DNA from: Serratia proteamaculans
GTDB taxonomy: Bacteria > Pseudomonadota > Gammaproteobacteria > Enterobacterales > Enterobacteriaceae
NCBI RefSeq assembly: GCF_008830365.1
Contig: NZ_WBKI01000001.1
Location: forward strand, 930,001 to 994,000
DNA: 64,000 nt
Reading direction: 5' to 3'
Part shown: in pieces, positions 37,298 to 47,764 of the stretch
How positions within the stretch are numbered: the stretch's first letter is position 1
How the letters are laid out: each line of letters starts with the position of its first letter
The notes under the pieces: generated by a model
Seen by the model: only the letters and a program-made list of their open reading frames with translations
Database searches by the model: none
Told to the model about the DNA's origin: nothing
Made by a program: the position numbers and the translations under genes

Positions 37298-38216
37298 TTC
37301 CCGGCTCCTGCCAGCTCAATTCCGCCACGGCATTGTGGGCGTGCAGGCTTTCCTGATGCTCCACCCGCAACGAAAACGCGCGCTGATTGCACTGACTGCG
37401 TAGCATCCGATACAGGCGGCGTGCGGCATCCTCACAAAACATCAGGTTCTGGCCGTTAGCCAGGGCAAATGCCTGCTCGTCCTGACGTTTCACCAACGTC
37501 TGTAGTGGTGTGCCCAGCGCATGCTCGATGCGATCGATTAAATTGACCACCGGCAATGCGACTTCCTCCTCATTCAGCGTGACCGTCACCCAGGCCCAAC
37601 TGCGTTGGCTGTGCGGCGTGGCAGGCATACCTTGTTCGCCCAGCCAGTCAATCACCTGCTGTTGATCGACTTTCTCGGGTGACGGTTCGAAATCAAACTG
37701 AAATTGCTGCTGCGCCAGTTGACGGCTAAGCGCCGCCGAACTCGGACAGGTGGAGGAATAAGGCACACCGACCGTCAGGGACAGGGTCAGTTCGCTGGTC
37801 AGCGTGGCGTCAATTTTCAGTGGATAAGCTTTCCAGCCACGCTGTGGCGACAACAACGCCGGGCGTGACAGCAGCAGTTCGCCGCTGATACTCAGGTTGG
37901 CGCGGTCGCTGTTCTCCGGTTGCGACGCCAGAAAGGCCTGCAGTTGATCGCTGATACGTTGCGGTGTCAGTTCGCCCTGGGTTAATTCATCCAGCGCCAG
38001 GTAGAGGCGCGACATATGTATCCCGCGCGCACCCTGGCGACTGGCACGCAGATTAATCCCGGCATTGACCTTTGCCATCAGCGGCTTGCCAGCCAACTCC
38101 AACGGCAGAGCGATCCCTTGCATCCCTACCCAATCGAGCCCAACCTCGCTCATTGTGCCCTGCCAGGCCTGCGCATCCGGCAGCGGTTGGCGTGGTGGAA
38201 GTGCAACCATGTTCAT
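37287..38216 (-). CDS. folE2: GTP cyclohydrolase FolE2 (type IB)
   Basis: 309 residues from ATG 38216 after GAGGGG; ATG 38210 is the alternative. Belongs to the FolE2/COG1469 family: VGMQGIALPLELAG, HMSRLYLALDEL, PYSSTCPSSAALSRQL with the active-site cysteine, and CEDAARRLY. Makes dihydroneopterin triphosphate for folate but can use metals other than zinc, so it takes over from FolE when zinc is low. First gene of the folE2-carbonic anhydrase-COG0523 operon; a Zur-like palindrome lies upstream. Confidence 0.93.
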   Translation of the reverse strand: MNMVALPPRQPLPDAQAWQGTMSEVGLDWVGMQGIALPLELAGKPLMAKVNAGINLRASRQGARGIHMSRLYLALDELTQGELTPQRISDQLQAFLASQPENSDRANLSISGELLLSRPALLSPQRGWKAYPLKIDATLTSELTLSLTVGVPYSSTCPSSAALSRQLAQQQFQFDFEPSPEKVDQQQVIDWLGEQGMPATPHSQRSWAWVTVTLNEEEVALPVVNLIDRIEHALGTPLQTLVKRQDEQAFALANGQNLMFCEDAARRLYRMLRSQCNQRAFSLRVEHQESLHAHNAVAELSWQEPGNAA

Positions 38217-38267
38217 ACATCCCCTCGCGATTATCAGTACATTGCCAGAGAACGGTAACATGATTTT

Positions 38268-38285
38268 GTTATGTTATAACATATC
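38268..38285 (-). promoter_or_regulatory. Zur-like operator upstream of folE2
   Basis: GTTATGTTATAACATATC contains the perfect 12-base palindrome ATGTTATAACAT (38271-38282), the core of enterobacterial Zur boxes. It is 52 bases before the folE2 start. Confidence 0.8.
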
Positions 38286-38421
38286 AATAGCAACTTTTTT
38301 GCCAATACGGGGGAATTGTTCAATCAAGTAGCAGAAAACTCAGCCATTTTGCTCAATGGATTGGGCTGTTCGCCAGAGTGCGATACACTAATGCTATTGC
38401 TTATTAACCCATGAAGCCTCT

Positions 38422-40074
38422 ATGCGTGGTTTACCCCTTTGGATTTTGTCGTTGAGTTGCCTGGCGGGCACCGCCCTGGCCTCAACACCTCCTGCGCCCA
38501 CAGCGGCTCCCCCGTTGCCGGACATCCGCCAGAGCGGCTTTGTCTACTGTGTCAGCGGCATACTGAACACCTTTAACCCGCAGATGGCCAGCAGCGGCCT
38601 GACGGTCGATACCCTGGCTGCACAGCTGTACGACCGCCTGCTGGATGTCGACCCCTATACCTACCGCCTGATCCCTGAGCTGGCGCAAAGTTGGGAAGTG
38701 CTGGATAACGGTGCGACCTACCGCTTCCATTTACGCAAGGACGTCCCTTTTCAGAGCACCGCCTGGTTCACACCAACCCGTAAACTGAACGCCGACGACG
38801 TGGTATTCAGCTTCGAGCGCGTGTTTAACCAAAAGCACCCTTATCATGACGTCAACGGCGGCGAGTATCCGTACTTTGACAGCCTGCAGTTTGGCGACTC
38901 GGTGCAAAGCGTGAAAAAGCTCGACGACTACACGGTTGAGATCCGCCTGCAAGCACCGGACGCCTCTTTCTTATGGCATATCGCGACCCATTATGCGCCG
39001 GTACTGTCGGCGGAATACGCTGACGACCTGACCCGTGAAGGCCGCCAGGAGATGATCGACCGCGAACCGGTTGGCACCGGCCCCTTCCTGCTGAATGAAT
39101 ACCGCTCGGGGCAATATATTCGTCTGGCGCGCAACGACGTCTACTGGAAAGGCAAACCACGCATGCCGCAGGTGGTCATCGACCTGGGTGCCGGTGGCAC
39201 CGGCCGGTTATCCAAGCTGCTGACCGGCGAGTGTGATGTGCTGGCCTACCCGGCCGCCAGCCAGCTGTCGATCCTGCGTGATGACCCGCGCCTGCGCCTG
39301 ACGTTGCGCCCGGGGATGAATATCGCCTATCTGGCCTTCAACACCCGTAAACCGCCGCTCAACGATTTGAAAGTCCGTCAGGCGATTTCGCTGGCGATCA
39401 ACAACCAGCGTCTGATGCAGTCGATTTACTACGGCACCGCAGAAACGGCCGCCTCCATTTTGCCGCGCGCCTCCTGGGCGTACGACAATGATGCGCACGT
39501 CACCGAGTTTGATCCGGCCAAATCACGCGAAATGCTGAAACAGGCTGGCATTGAGTCACTGAACCTTCGTCTGTGGGTGCCTACCGCGTCGCAATCCTAC
39601 AACCCCAGTCCGTTGAAAACTGCCGAGCTGATCCAGGCCGATTTGGCCCAGGTAGGGATTAAAGTCACCATCGTGCCGGTCGAAGGCCGCTTCCAGGAAG
39701 CACGGCTGATGGAGATGAATCACGACCTGACCCTGACCGGCTGGGCCACCGACAGTAACGATCCGGACAGTTTCTTCCGTCCATTACTGAGCTGCGCGGC
39801 AATCCGCTCGCAAACCAACTATGCTCACTGGTGTGACCCGGGGTTCGACGAAGTGCTGCAAAATGCCCTGCTGTCACAGCAGTTGGCGCAGCGAATCGAA
39901 AACTATCAGAAGGCGCAGAAAATTCTCGAACAACAACTGCCGGTGTTGCCGTTGGCGTCTTCATTGCGCCTGCAGGCCTATCGTTACGACATCAAAGGAC
40001 TGGTACTGAGCCCGTTCGGCAATGCGTCATTTGCCGGCGTGTTCCGTGAATCTGCGGAGGGGCCGAAAAAGTGA
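38422..40074 (+). CDS. sapA: SapA periplasmic peptide-binding protein
   Basis: 550 residues with a signal peptide ([20 protein letters not shown]). Family 5 solute-binding protein with the Sap-type start [18 protein letters not shown] and four conserved cysteines. Binds antimicrobial peptides, heme or other peptide ligands for the SapBCDF importer; in some bacteria it contributes to resistance to host cationic peptides. First of sapABCDF; its TGA overlaps the GTG start of sapB. ATG 38422 is the family start. Confidence 0.95.
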   Translation: MRGLPLWILSLSCLAGTALASTPPAPTAAPPLPDIRQSGFVYCVSGILNTFNPQMASSGLTVDTLAAQLYDRLLDVDPYTYRLIPELAQSWEVLDNGATYRFHLRKDVPFQSTAWFTPTRKLNADDVVFSFERVFNQKHPYHDVNGGEYPYFDSLQFGDSVQSVKKLDDYTVEIRLQAPDASFLWHIATHYAPVLSAEYADDLTREGRQEMIDREPVGTGPFLLNEYRSGQYIRLARNDVYWKGKPRMPQVVIDLGAGGTGRLSKLLTGECDVLAYPAASQLSILRDDPRLRLTLRPGMNIAYLAFNTRKPPLNDLKVRQAISLAINNQRLMQSIYYGTAETAASILPRASWAYDNDAHVTEFDPAKSREMLKQAGIESLNLRLWVPTASQSYNPSPLKTAELIQADLAQVGIKVTIVPVEGRFQEARLMEMNHDLTLTGWATDSNDPDSFFRPLLSCAAIRSQTNYAHWCDPGFDEVLQNALLSQQLAQRIENYQKAQKILEQQLPVLPLASSLRLQAYRYDIKGLVLSPFGNASFAGVFRESAEGPKK

Positions 40075-41036
40075 TTATCTTTACCTTACGTCGTTTCTTG
40101 CTGCTGCTGATCACTCTGTTCTTCCTGACGCTGGTCAGCTTTAGCCTGAGCTATTTCACACCGCGCGCGCCGCTGAACGGTGCCGCCCTGCTGGACGCCT
40201 ACCAGTTTTACTTTGTCAGTCTGTTGCACTGGGATTTTGGCGTCTCCAGCATTAACGGTCAGGCTATCAGTCAACAGTTGGCTGAAGTGTTCCCGGCAAC
40301 CATGGAACTGTGCATTCTCGCGTTCACCCTGGCGCTGTTTATCGGCATTCCGCTGGGCATTATTGCCGGCGTGATGCGCGGTAAATGGCAAGATACGGCC
40401 ATCAGCACCTTTGCGCTGCTCGGTTTTTCAATGCCGGTATTCTGGCTGGCGCTGCTGCTGATGCTGTTTTTCTCACTGCACCTCGGTTGGCTGCCGGTTT
40501 CCGGCCGTTTCGATCTGTTGTATCAGGTTAAGCCGATCACCGGTTTCGCCCTGATTGACGCCTGGTTATCTGATTCACCCTATCGCAGCGAAATGATCGG
40601 CAGCGCATTACGCCACATGATCTTGCCGATCGCCGCACTGGCGGTGGCACCGACCACCGAGGTGGTGCGTCTGATGCGCATCAGCACCGACGACGTGCTC
40701 AATCAGAATTACATTAAGGCCGCCGCGACCCGCGGGTTATCCCGTTTCACCATTATCCGCCGCCACGTATTGCATAATGCGTTGCCGCCGATCGTGCCCA
40801 AGCTGGGGCTACAGTTCTCTACCATGCTGACGTTGGCGATGATCACCGAAGTGGTGTTCAGTTGGCCGGGCCTGGGGCGCTGGATGATTAATGCCATCCG
40901 CCAGCAGGACTATGCGGCGATCTCCGCCGGTGTGATGGTGGTCGGCACGCTGGTGATCACCATTAACGTGCTGGCCGATATTTTGGGCGCCGCCACCAAC
41001 CCACTGAAACATAAGGAATGGTATGCCCTTAGATAA
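40071..41036 (+). CDS. sapB: SapB ABC permease
   Basis: 321 residues with six predicted membrane helices. Starts with GTG (40071) overlapping the sapA stop. Binding-protein-dependent transport motif EAA near residue 220 ([31 protein letters not shown]). One of two inner-membrane subunits of the Sap importer. Overlaps sapC by 14 bases. Confidence 0.95.
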   Translation: MIIFTLRRFLLLLITLFFLTLVSFSLSYFTPRAPLNGAALLDAYQFYFVSLLHWDFGVSSINGQAISQQLAEVFPATMELCILAFTLALFIGIPLGIIAGVMRGKWQDTAISTFALLGFSMPVFWLALLLMLFFSLHLGWLPVSGRFDLLYQVKPITGFALIDAWLSDSPYRSEMIGSALRHMILPIAALAVAPTTEVVRLMRISTDDVLNQNYIKAAATRGLSRFTIIRRHVLHNALPPIVPKLGLQFSTMLTLAMITEVVFSWPGLGRWMINAIRQQDYAAISAGVMVVGTLVITINVLADILGAATNPLKHKEWYALR

Positions 41037-41913
41037 CGTATACCGCGAAAAGAAAATGCCGAGTCCGCTGCTCTACACCTGGCGGATTTTTTACGGTGAT
41101 GCGCTGGCGATGATTGGCTTCTACGGCGTGATAGCGTTGCTGCTGCTTTCCCTGTTCGGCAGCCTGCTGGCGCCTTATGCACTAGACCAACAGTTCCTGG
41201 GCTATCAACTGTTGCCGCCTTCCTGGTCGCGTTACGGCAACGTTTCCTTCTTCCTCGGTACTGACGACCTGGGCCGCGATATTCTCAGCCGTCTGCTGGC
41301 GGGTACCGCCTCTACTTACGGTGCCGCACTGCTGGTCACAGTGGCGGCCGCTATTGTCGGGGTGATCCTCGGGGTATTCGCCGGCGTGACTCGCGGTTTT
41401 CGTTCTGCGGTGCTCAATCATATTCTCGACACCCTGCTTTCCATCCCTTCGCTGCTGCTGGCAATTGTGGTGGTCGCGTTCCTCGGCCCCAAGCTCGAAC
41501 ACGCCATGCTGGCCGTCTGGCTGGCGTTGTTGCCACGCATGGTCCGCACCATCTACAGCGCAGTGCACGACGAGCTGGAAAAAGAGTATGTAGTCGCGGT
41601 GCGTCTGGACGGTGCCTCTACGCTGCAGATTTTGTGGTACGCCGTGATGCCAAATATCGTGGCGGTGCTAGTGACTGAATTTACCCGCGCGCTGTCGATG
41701 GCGATCCTGGATATTGCCGCCCTCGGCTTCCTTGACCTCGGCGCACAGTTACCCTCTCCGGAATGGGGAGCCATGCTCGGCGATTCGCTGGAGCTGGTGT
41801 ATGTCGCCCCCTGGACGGTCATGCTGCCCGGTGCCGCGATCCTGATCAGCGTGCTGCTGGTTAACCTGTTGGGCGACGGTATGCGCCGCGCAATCAATAC
41901 GGGGGTGGAATAA
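41023..41913 (+). CDS. sapC: SapC ABC permease
   Basis: 296 residues with six predicted helices. The DppC/OppC-type N-terminus contains [20 protein letters not shown], and the EAA loop is [20 protein letters not shown]. Second permease of SapABCDF. Start overlaps sapB; its stop overlaps the sapD start (TAATG). Confidence 0.95.
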   Translation: MPLDNVYREKKMPSPLLYTWRIFYGDALAMIGFYGVIALLLLSLFGSLLAPYALDQQFLGYQLLPPSWSRYGNVSFFLGTDDLGRDILSRLLAGTASTYGAALLVTVAAAIVGVILGVFAGVTRGFRSAVLNHILDTLLSIPSLLLAIVVVAFLGPKLEHAMLAVWLALLPRMVRTIYSAVHDELEKEYVVAVRLDGASTLQILWYAVMPNIVAVLVTEFTRALSMAILDIAALGFLDLGAQLPSPEWGAMLGDSLELVYVAPWTVMLPGAAILISVLLVNLLGDGMRRAINTGVE

Positions 41914-42905
41914 TGCCATTACTTGATATCCGCAACCTGACGATTGAATTTATGACCGCCGAAGGGCCGGTCAAGGCGGTTGACCGCGTCAGCATGACGC
42001 TGAGCGAAGGGGAAGTACGCGGCCTTGTAGGGGAATCCGGCTCGGGCAAGAGTTTGATCGCCAAGGCGATCTGCGGCGTCACCAAAGACAACTGGCGCGT
42101 TACCGCGGACCGCTTCCGCTTTGACGATATCGATCTGCTGCAGTTAACCCCGCGTGAACGACGCAAACTGGTCGGGCATAACGTCTCGATGATTTTCCAG
42201 GAGCCACAGTCCTGTCTGGATCCCTCCGAAAGCATCGGCCGTCAGCTGGCGCAGGCGATCCCGGGTTGGACCTATAAAGGCCGTTGGTGGCAGCGTTTTA
42301 ACTGGCGCAAACGCCGCGCTATTGAGTTGCTGCACCGGGTGGGCATCAAGGATCATAAAGACATTATGGGCAGCTTCCCTTATGAGCTGACCGACGGTGA
42401 GTGCCAGAAAGTGATGATCGCCATCGCCCTGGCCAATCAGCCGCGCCTGTTGATTGCCGATGAGCCGACCAACGCCATGGAGCCGACCACCCAGGCCCAG
42501 ATTTTCCGCCTGCTGGCGCGCCTGAACCAAAACAACAACACCACCATTTTGTTGATCAGCCACGATTTGCAAATGATGAGCAAATGGGCGGATCGGGTCA
42601 ACGTGCTGTACTGCGGGCAGACGGTGGAAAGTGCCCAGTGCGAAGACCTGCTGGCCGCACCACACCATCCTTACACCCAGGCGCTGATCCGCTCAATGCC
42701 GGACTTCGGCCGCGCGCTGCCGCATAAAAGCCGGCTCAATACTCTGCCGGGAGCTATTCCCTCACTGGAACATTTGCCGATCGGTTGCCGCCTGGGGCCA
42801 CGCTGTCCCTATGCACAGAAAAAATGTATTGAAACACCACGCCTGCGCCCGGTGAAAAACCACCTGTTCGCCTGCCACTTCCCGTTGAACATGGAGGAGC
42901 AATAA
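41913..42905 (+). CDS. sapD: SapD ABC ATPase
   Basis: 330 residues. Walker A GESGSGKS near residue 39, Walker [13 protein letters not shown]; the signature is the diverged LTDGECQ rather than LSGGQ, which is also true of E. coli SapD, and the usual catalytic Glu follows Walker B Asp. C-terminal oligopeptide-transporter extension with a CxxxxxC pattern. In E. coli SapD also supports potassium uptake by Trk. One-base overlap with sapC, one-base gap to sapF. Confidence 0.95.
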   Translation: MPLLDIRNLTIEFMTAEGPVKAVDRVSMTLSEGEVRGLVGESGSGKSLIAKAICGVTKDNWRVTADRFRFDDIDLLQLTPRERRKLVGHNVSMIFQEPQSCLDPSESIGRQLAQAIPGWTYKGRWWQRFNWRKRRAIELLHRVGIKDHKDIMGSFPYELTDGECQKVMIAIALANQPRLLIADEPTNAMEPTTQAQIFRLLARLNQNNNTTILLISHDLQMMSKWADRVNVLYCGQTVESAQCEDLLAAPHHPYTQALIRSMPDFGRALPHKSRLNTLPGAIPSLEHLPIGCRLGPRCPYAQKKCIETPRLRPVKNHLFACHFPLNMEEQ

Positions 42906-42906
42906 C

Positions 42907-43719
42907 ATGGAAACGCTGTTGGAAGTGCGCAATCTGAGCAAAACCTACCGCTACCGCACCGGGCTGTTTCGCCGTCAACACGTAGAAGCGGTGAAATCGG
43001 TCAGCTTTACGCTACGTGAGCGGCAAACGCTGGCCATCATCGGCGAGAACGGTTCCGGTAAGTCGACGCTGGCCAAGATGCTGTCCGGCATGGTGGAACC
43101 CTCATCCGGCGAACTGTTGATTGATGATCATCGGCTCAACTATGGCGATTATCGCTATCGTAGCCAGCGCATTCGCATGATATTTCAGGATCCGAGTACT
43201 TCGCTCAATCCGCGTCAACGTATCGGCCAACTGCTGGATGCCCCATTGCGGCTGAATACCGAAATGGCCGCCCCAGAGCGCGAGCAGCACATCAACCAGA
43301 CGCTGCGCCAGGTAGGGATGCTGCCGGACCACGCCAATTATTACCCGCACATGTTGGCTTCCGGTCAGAAACAGCGAGTGGCGCTGGCCCGAGCGCTAAT
43401 CCTGCAACCCAAGGTGATCGTTGCCGATGAAGCACTGGCCTCTCTGGATATGTCGATGCGCTCGCAGATCATCAACCTGATGCTGGAGCTGCAGGACAAA
43501 CACGGCATATCCTATATCTACGTGACCCAGCATCTGGGGATGATGAAACACATCAGCGATCAGGTGATGGTGATGCACGAAGGGGAAATTGTTGAACGCG
43601 GTAGCACTGCCGAAGTGTTGGCTTCCCCGCTGCATGAACTGACTAAACGTCTGATCGCCAGCCACTTCGGCGAAGCCCTCACTGCAGACGCCTGGCGGCG
43701 CGATGGCGGCAGGTTCTGA
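42907..43719 (+). CDS. sapF: SapF ABC ATPase
   Basis: 270 residues. Walker A GENGSGKST near residue 47, signature ASGQKQRVALAR, Walker B VIVADEALASLD. Second ATPase of the Sap peptide importer, pairing with SapD. Last gene of the operon, with a strong terminator following. In E. coli fabI comes next; here a CMD-domain gene does. Confidence 0.95.
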   Translation: METLLEVRNLSKTYRYRTGLFRRQHVEAVKSVSFTLRERQTLAIIGENGSGKSTLAKMLSGMVEPSSGELLIDDHRLNYGDYRYRSQRIRMIFQDPSTSLNPRQRIGQLLDAPLRLNTEMAAPEREQHINQTLRQVGMLPDHANYYPHMLASGQKQRVALARALILQPKVIVADEALASLDMSMRSQIINLMLELQDKHGISYIYVTQHLGMMKHISDQVMVMHEGEIVERGSTAEVLASPLHELTKRLIASHFGEALTADAWRRDGGRF

Positions 43720-43737
43720 CCCCCTGCGATCGTGAAA

Positions 43738-43760
43738 ACCCGCTTCCGAGCGGGTTTTTT
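43738..43760 (+). terminator. Terminator of sapABCDF
   Basis: ACCCGC (43738-43743) with GCGGGT (43750-43755), loop TTCCGA, then six Ts. Confidence 0.88.
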
Positions 43761-43941
43761 ATTGCCGAAACGGCATGGCGCTTAGCCAAAATCCTCAAAT
43801 ACAAATTACAATTTTGTTATATATCATTATATTTTATTCCATTCAGTTATTGATTAGCACTTAACATTATTTTATCTCGCCAATCGAATCGGTGAGGATA
43901 TCCCCTACGTTGAGCTTATTAAACGACAGGATATCGCACTG

Positions 43942-44043
43942 ATGACCAGCCCCCGCAATCGCCGACTCACGCAGTTCTTGCTCGCTTTAGCCGCAGGTTT
44001 CTCTGTTTATGGCCACGCACTGTGTTGCGATGGTCAGCGCTGA
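43942..44043 (+). CDS. Candidate cysteine-type leader peptide (33 residues)
   Basis: Short ORF beginning ATG 43942 with AGGA 10 bases upstream. The peptide is MTSPRNRRLTQFLLALAAGF then SVYGHALCCDGQR: a basic start, a hydrophobic middle and a CC pair near the end. A 7-bp hairpin with a T tract follows 11 bases after its stop, and the CMD-domain gene starts 101 bases after it. This is the arrangement of an attenuation leader, with the CC codons able to sense cysteine-tRNA. A small secreted peptide is the alternative, since the middle looks like a signal sequence. Confidence 0.55.
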   Translation: MTSPRNRRLTQFLLALAAGFSVYGHALCCDGQR

Positions 44044-44054
44044 TCCTGTCATTT

Positions 44055-44084
44055 CGTGCCCCTCTACGGGCATGTTGCCTTTTT
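44055..44084 (+). terminator. Possible attenuator hairpin before the CMD-domain gene
   Basis: CGTGCCC (44055-44061) pairs with GGGCATG (44068-44074), one G-U pair included, followed by TTGCC and TTTTT (44080-44084). It lies between the leader peptide and the next gene on the same strand. Confidence 0.6.
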
Positions 44085-44144
44085 ATCTTGCCGCCGCTGC
44101 CTTACGTATCGGTGGCTGTTGCTATTGATTAAGGATCCTCCCCT

Positions 44145-45335
44145 ATGGAACTACTACGTCGACAACATAATGCCCAGTGGTATCACGAAACCCAAAGCAG
44201 CGTCCGGGGTGACCAACCGCTGGAGCCACAGGCCGCCGGCATCCGCGATCGCTTCCTGCTGGGGTTGGGAGCCTTTGCCGACGAAGCGTTGAACAGCGCA
44301 TTGACTGCCCGCGGCGGGGTGTTTAACGCCTCGCTTGCCAGTTATCACGTGCTGTTCCCGGACCAGATCGAATTAACCCGCGTTGTGACATTGTCACCTT
44401 ATGATCGTCTCAGCACCGCACTGACCGTCGCTCAGGTGACCGGGGTTCAGTCTCTTTGTAGTCACTACGCTGCCCGCCTCGCCCCGCTTTACAGCCCCGA
44501 CGCGTCACGTGAAAGCAATATACGCCTGGCCCAAATCACCCAATATGCCCGCCAACTCGCCAGTCAGCCGACCTTGATTTGCCCTAAAGCCTTACAGCAG
44601 CTCAGCGATGTCGGGTTAAGCCCGGCAGATATCGTGGCGTTTTCACAAATTATCGGGTTTGTCAGCTATCAGGCACGCGTAGTCGCCGGTGTCGCGGCCT
44701 TAGCCGGGCGCCCCACCGGTGTGGTGCCCGGTTTTCCGAACATAGAGGATGCAAAAGGCGTGGAATTCACACAGGAAGAACTGGCCTGGCAATCACGACT
44801 GCCGTCGGTGGGGCTGGAAGAGGCCCGCGCTGAACAGCTCGACGTGCTCGATCAAAGCCATCCCGATGCCCGCAGTGAGTCTTATTATCTGTTGCTGGCT
44901 CATGATGGTCCGGCACTGCGTGAACGCAATGGCGTGTTTAACAGCATCAACGCCGAGGGTTATGGCCTATCGGCTCGATTGAAAGCGCTGGCGACGCTGG
45001 CGGTTTCCCGCATTAACGGCAGCCGCTACTGCGCATCCACCGTCGCACAGGATATTGAAGATGACTTATTGGTCAGTGCCCTGTTCGACAATGTTCATCA
45101 CGGGCTGGAGAGTACCGATAATTCAGTTTCTCAGGCGGTGATCCGGGTGGTTGCAGACCTGACCCGCACGCCGGAAAAATTCACGCCACGCAGCGTGCAG
45201 CCATTGTTTAACAGTGGGCTGAATCAGGCGCAGGCGCTGGACGTGATCCTAACCGGGGCGCTCTATGCCTGGGAGAACCGTTTACGCCAAACCCTGGGGG
45301 ACACACAGCGCCTCAGCGAAAGCCAGGCGGAATAA
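44145..45335 (+). CDS. CMD-domain (alkylhydroperoxidase-like) protein, YciW-like
   Basis: 396 residues, two carboxymuconolactone-decarboxylase-like halves (about 30-190 and 220-390). ATG 44145 has AAGGA 9 bases upstream. The opening QHNAQWYHETQSS and helical repeats suggest the family of E. coli YciW, a putative peroxidase linked to cysteine metabolism. The classical AhpD CxxC is not obvious: cysteines occur singly (LCSHYA, ICPKA, YCAST), so catalysis is uncertain. Preceded by a Cys-Cys leader peptide and hairpin, and followed immediately by a convergent LysR gene. Family likely, substrate unknown. Confidence 0.75.
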   Translation: MELLRRQHNAQWYHETQSSVRGDQPLEPQAAGIRDRFLLGLGAFADEALNSALTARGGVFNASLASYHVLFPDQIELTRVVTLSPYDRLSTALTVAQVTGVQSLCSHYAARLAPLYSPDASRESNIRLAQITQYARQLASQPTLICPKALQQLSDVGLSPADIVAFSQIIGFVSYQARVVAGVAALAGRPTGVVPGFPNIEDAKGVEFTQEELAWQSRLPSVGLEEARAEQLDVLDQSHPDARSESYYLLLAHDGPALRERNGVFNSINAEGYGLSARLKALATLAVSRINGSRYCASTVAQDIEDDLLVSALFDNVHHGLESTDNSVSQAVIRVVADLTRTPEKFTPRSVQPLFNSGLNQAQALDVILTGALYAWENRLRQTLGDTQRLSESQAE

Positions 45336-45336
45336 G

Positions 45337-46233
45337 TTACCGCAATAGCCAACCGCGCGCGGCATCAAAGAAGTGCTGCGCCAATGGTGATGCACGCCCC
45401 GGCTCGGCGGCCACCACGGCGGCATGGCGCGACATTGCCGCGATAGCGATTGGTCGGCGTTGCAGCTCTGGCATCATGGTCGGCAACAGGTTGCCGTGCG
45501 GAAACACCCCGCATCCCAGTCCAACAAAAATGCCCTGCAGCAATTGGAATATCGAGGTAGTTTCCATGCGCACATGCAGCGTCAAACCGGCTTCACGGAA
45601 GTTTTGATCAAGGTAGCGGCGGAAGTAACGCGTCGGTTCCGCCAAACACAGCGGCAATGCGGCTATTTCCTCCAGCGTCAGTGGCGCATCCCCTGCCAAT
45701 TCGGGGAAATGCTCGGGGTGGTACACCAGCTCAACGCCGGCATCCGCCAGCGGTTGCGACTGGAAATGGAGTTCCTGCAGCGTGGAAAGCTCAAAAAATC
45801 CGATGCCAATATCCACGGTATGTGCCGTCAGCGCCTCGAGTAACTGATCGGCGCTCAGTACCGATACCCGGTAATCCAACTGAGGAAAACGCTCACTGAC
45901 CGCCTTTAACATTTGCGCCAGTGAAATGCTGCACTGAGGAACGGCGCCGATGCGCAGCGTGCCGTTAAGACCGTGCTTAAGTGACTCCACCTCCAGCTTC
46001 AGTCCCTGATAAACCGAGACAATCTCACGCGCCCACGACAACACCCGCTCACCTTCGGCAGTAAAGCCTTCGAAATTGTTACCGCGGTTGATCAACGAAA
46101 CACCCAGTTCTTTTTCCAGGTTTTTCAGTCGCATAGATAACGTGGGTTGGCTGACGAAGCTGGCTTCGGCCGCCCGACCAAAGTGGCGCTCCCGTTCGAG
46201 ATTACACAGGTAGATCAGTTGCTTAATATCCAT
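45337..46233 (-). CDS. LysR-family transcriptional regulator
   Basis: 298 residues from ATG 46233; a TTG four codons upstream is the only extension. Helix-turn-helix at about 3-60 (MDIKQLIYLCNLERERHFGRAAE, then FVSQPTLSMRLKNLEKELGV) and an effector domain of LysR type. The ERERHFGRAAEASFVSQPTLS pattern is found in OxyR/CynR-like branches, but no redox cysteine pair of OxyR is visible. Convergent with the CMD-domain gene, one base between the stops. Target unknown; possibly that gene or the ydeP locus. Confidence 0.88.
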   Translation of the reverse strand: MDIKQLIYLCNLERERHFGRAAEASFVSQPTLSMRLKNLEKELGVSLINRGNNFEGFTAEGERVLSWAREIVSVYQGLKLEVESLKHGLNGTLRIGAVPQCSISLAQMLKAVSERFPQLDYRVSVLSADQLLEALTAHTVDIGIGFFELSTLQELHFQSQPLADAGVELVYHPEHFPELAGDAPLTLEEIAALPLCLAEPTRYFRRYLDQNFREAGLTLHVRMETTSIFQLLQGIFVGLGCGVFPHGNLLPTMMPELQRRPIAIAAMSRHAAVVAAEPGRASPLAQHFFDAARGWLLR

Positions 46234-46313
46234 AAAACGGCTCAATAAGTCATGACTGGCCTGAGTATATCATCGCCGCAGGATTTCGGGCGCAGCACCC
46301 TGCGCCCGGAGGG

Positions 46314-47483
46314 TCAGATTTTCAGCTTCACATAGTCCATCAGGCGCGAGAACATGCCGCCCTGATTGACCGGCTGCAACGCCACCAGCGGCAAGGTTTT
46401 CAGTACTTTGCCGTTATCGCTGATACGAATTTCACCGATCGCTTGCCCCTGTGCCAACGGCGCATCAAGACGCGGCGTATTGATCACATATTGCGCTTTC
46501 AGTTTGGCCGCCTCACTTTTCGGCAGGCTGAAGTATTGATCCTGCGCACTGCCCACCGTGACCTCATGGCGGTCGCCGTACCACACTTTTTCCTGGCCCA
46601 GGTTTTGCCCGGCGCTGAACAAATGCACGGTGGCGAAATCACGCAGGCCCCAGGTCAGCAGTTTACGTGCCTGTTCTTCTCGTCCTTTCGAGCTTTTACC
46701 GCCCATCACCACCGCAATCAGTCGGCGGTCACCTTCGGTAGCAGAGGCAATAATGTTAAAACCGGCAGATTCGGTATGCCCGGTTTTCAGGCCGTCCACC
46801 CGCAGATTTTTGTCCCACAACAGCCCATTGCGGTTCTGCTGGGTGATGCCATTCCAGGTCAGCGATTTCTCGCTGTACATATGGTATTCCGCCGGCTCAC
46901 TCATGATGATGGCACGTGAAATCACCGCCAGATCGCCCGCCGTGGTGAATTGCCCCGGCGCATCCAGGCCGTGGACGGTTTCAAAATGGGTATTTTGCAG
47001 ACCCAACTGGGCGCTCTTTTCATTCATCAGTTTGACGAATGCGGCCTGACTGCCCGCCACGTAGTCCGCCATGGCTACGCAGGCGTCGTTGCCAGAGTCA
47101 ATGATAATGCCGCGGCTGAGATCGCGAACCGTGACCCTGTCACCTGGCTTCAGGAACATCAGCGATGAGCCTTTGAACACCGGATTGCCCTGCGCCCAGG
47201 CATCTTTACCCACCGGTACCACGTCATCCAGACCAATCTTGTGTTGATCGAGCGCGTGATCAATCACCAACCCGGTCATCAGTTTGGTCAGACTGGCCGG
47301 ATTACGCCTCTGATCGGCATTTTCCTGTGCCAGTACCTGGCCAGTGGTGTAATCCATCAGCACGTAAGAGGCGGCGTCTATCGCCGGCGGGGCATTAAGG
47401 GGAAAGTTGAGTGGCGCATCTGCCGCCTGTACCGCCAACGGCAGCAAAACCCCGGTGATAACCACCAATACTGAACGCTTCAA
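46314..47483 (-). CDS. dacD: D-alanyl-D-alanine carboxypeptidase PBP6b
   Basis: 389 residues, starting with TTG 47483: GAGGA lies 7 bases upstream and the product opens with a signal peptide (MKRSVLVVITGVLLPLAVQA). Class C low-molecular-weight PBP: active-site motif SLTK (near 66-69), SGN (near 129) and KTG (near 234), and a C-terminal amphipathic anchor (MFSRLMDYVKLKI). Conserved blocks such as SYVLMDYTTGQVL and FETVHGLDAPGQ match DacD. It trims pentapeptides in the cell wall. TTG start implies low expression. Confidence 0.93.
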   Translation of the reverse strand: MKRSVLVVITGVLLPLAVQAADAPLNFPLNAPPAIDAASYVLMDYTTGQVLAQENADQRRNPASLTKLMTGLVIDHALDQHKIGLDDVVPVGKDAWAQGNPVFKGSSLMFLKPGDRVTVRDLSRGIIIDSGNDACVAMADYVAGSQAAFVKLMNEKSAQLGLQNTHFETVHGLDAPGQFTTAGDLAVISRAIIMSEPAEYHMYSEKSLTWNGITQQNRNGLLWDKNLRVDGLKTGHTESAGFNIIASATEGDRRLIAVVMGGKSSKGREEQARKLLTWGLRDFATVHLFSAGQNLGQEKVWYGDRHEVTVGSAQDQYFSLPKSEAAKLKAQYVINTPRLDAPLAQGQAIGEIRISDNGKVLKTLPLVALQPVNQGGMFSRLMDYVKLKI

Positions 47484-47764
47484 TTGCTGTTCCTCAGGCC
47501 CTGCGGGCAAAATAAAATACCAATATAATCCGAGGCATAGACTGCATTAATTGTGGCGAAAGCGGAATCATTACTCTTTTTCAGCACATGTCATTATGCA
47601 ACCATTTGTTTGCCCGGGCCGAGCATGCGATAAACCGGCTCTATGCCGCCATAGCCCCATTCGATTAGACGCTGAAGCCGCGCCCTCCTAAACTTGTGAC
47701 ATAAACACTGAAAGCGCTTAAAAAAGCGTTCACTTTTTAGCTACAACCACCTGCGAAGACCAAA

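Noticed and set aside
46288-46310. GGGCGCAG/CTGCGCCC hairpin between dacD and the LysR gene
   Set aside because: Stem is good but no T tract follows on either strand, so a terminator could not be supported; noted only here.
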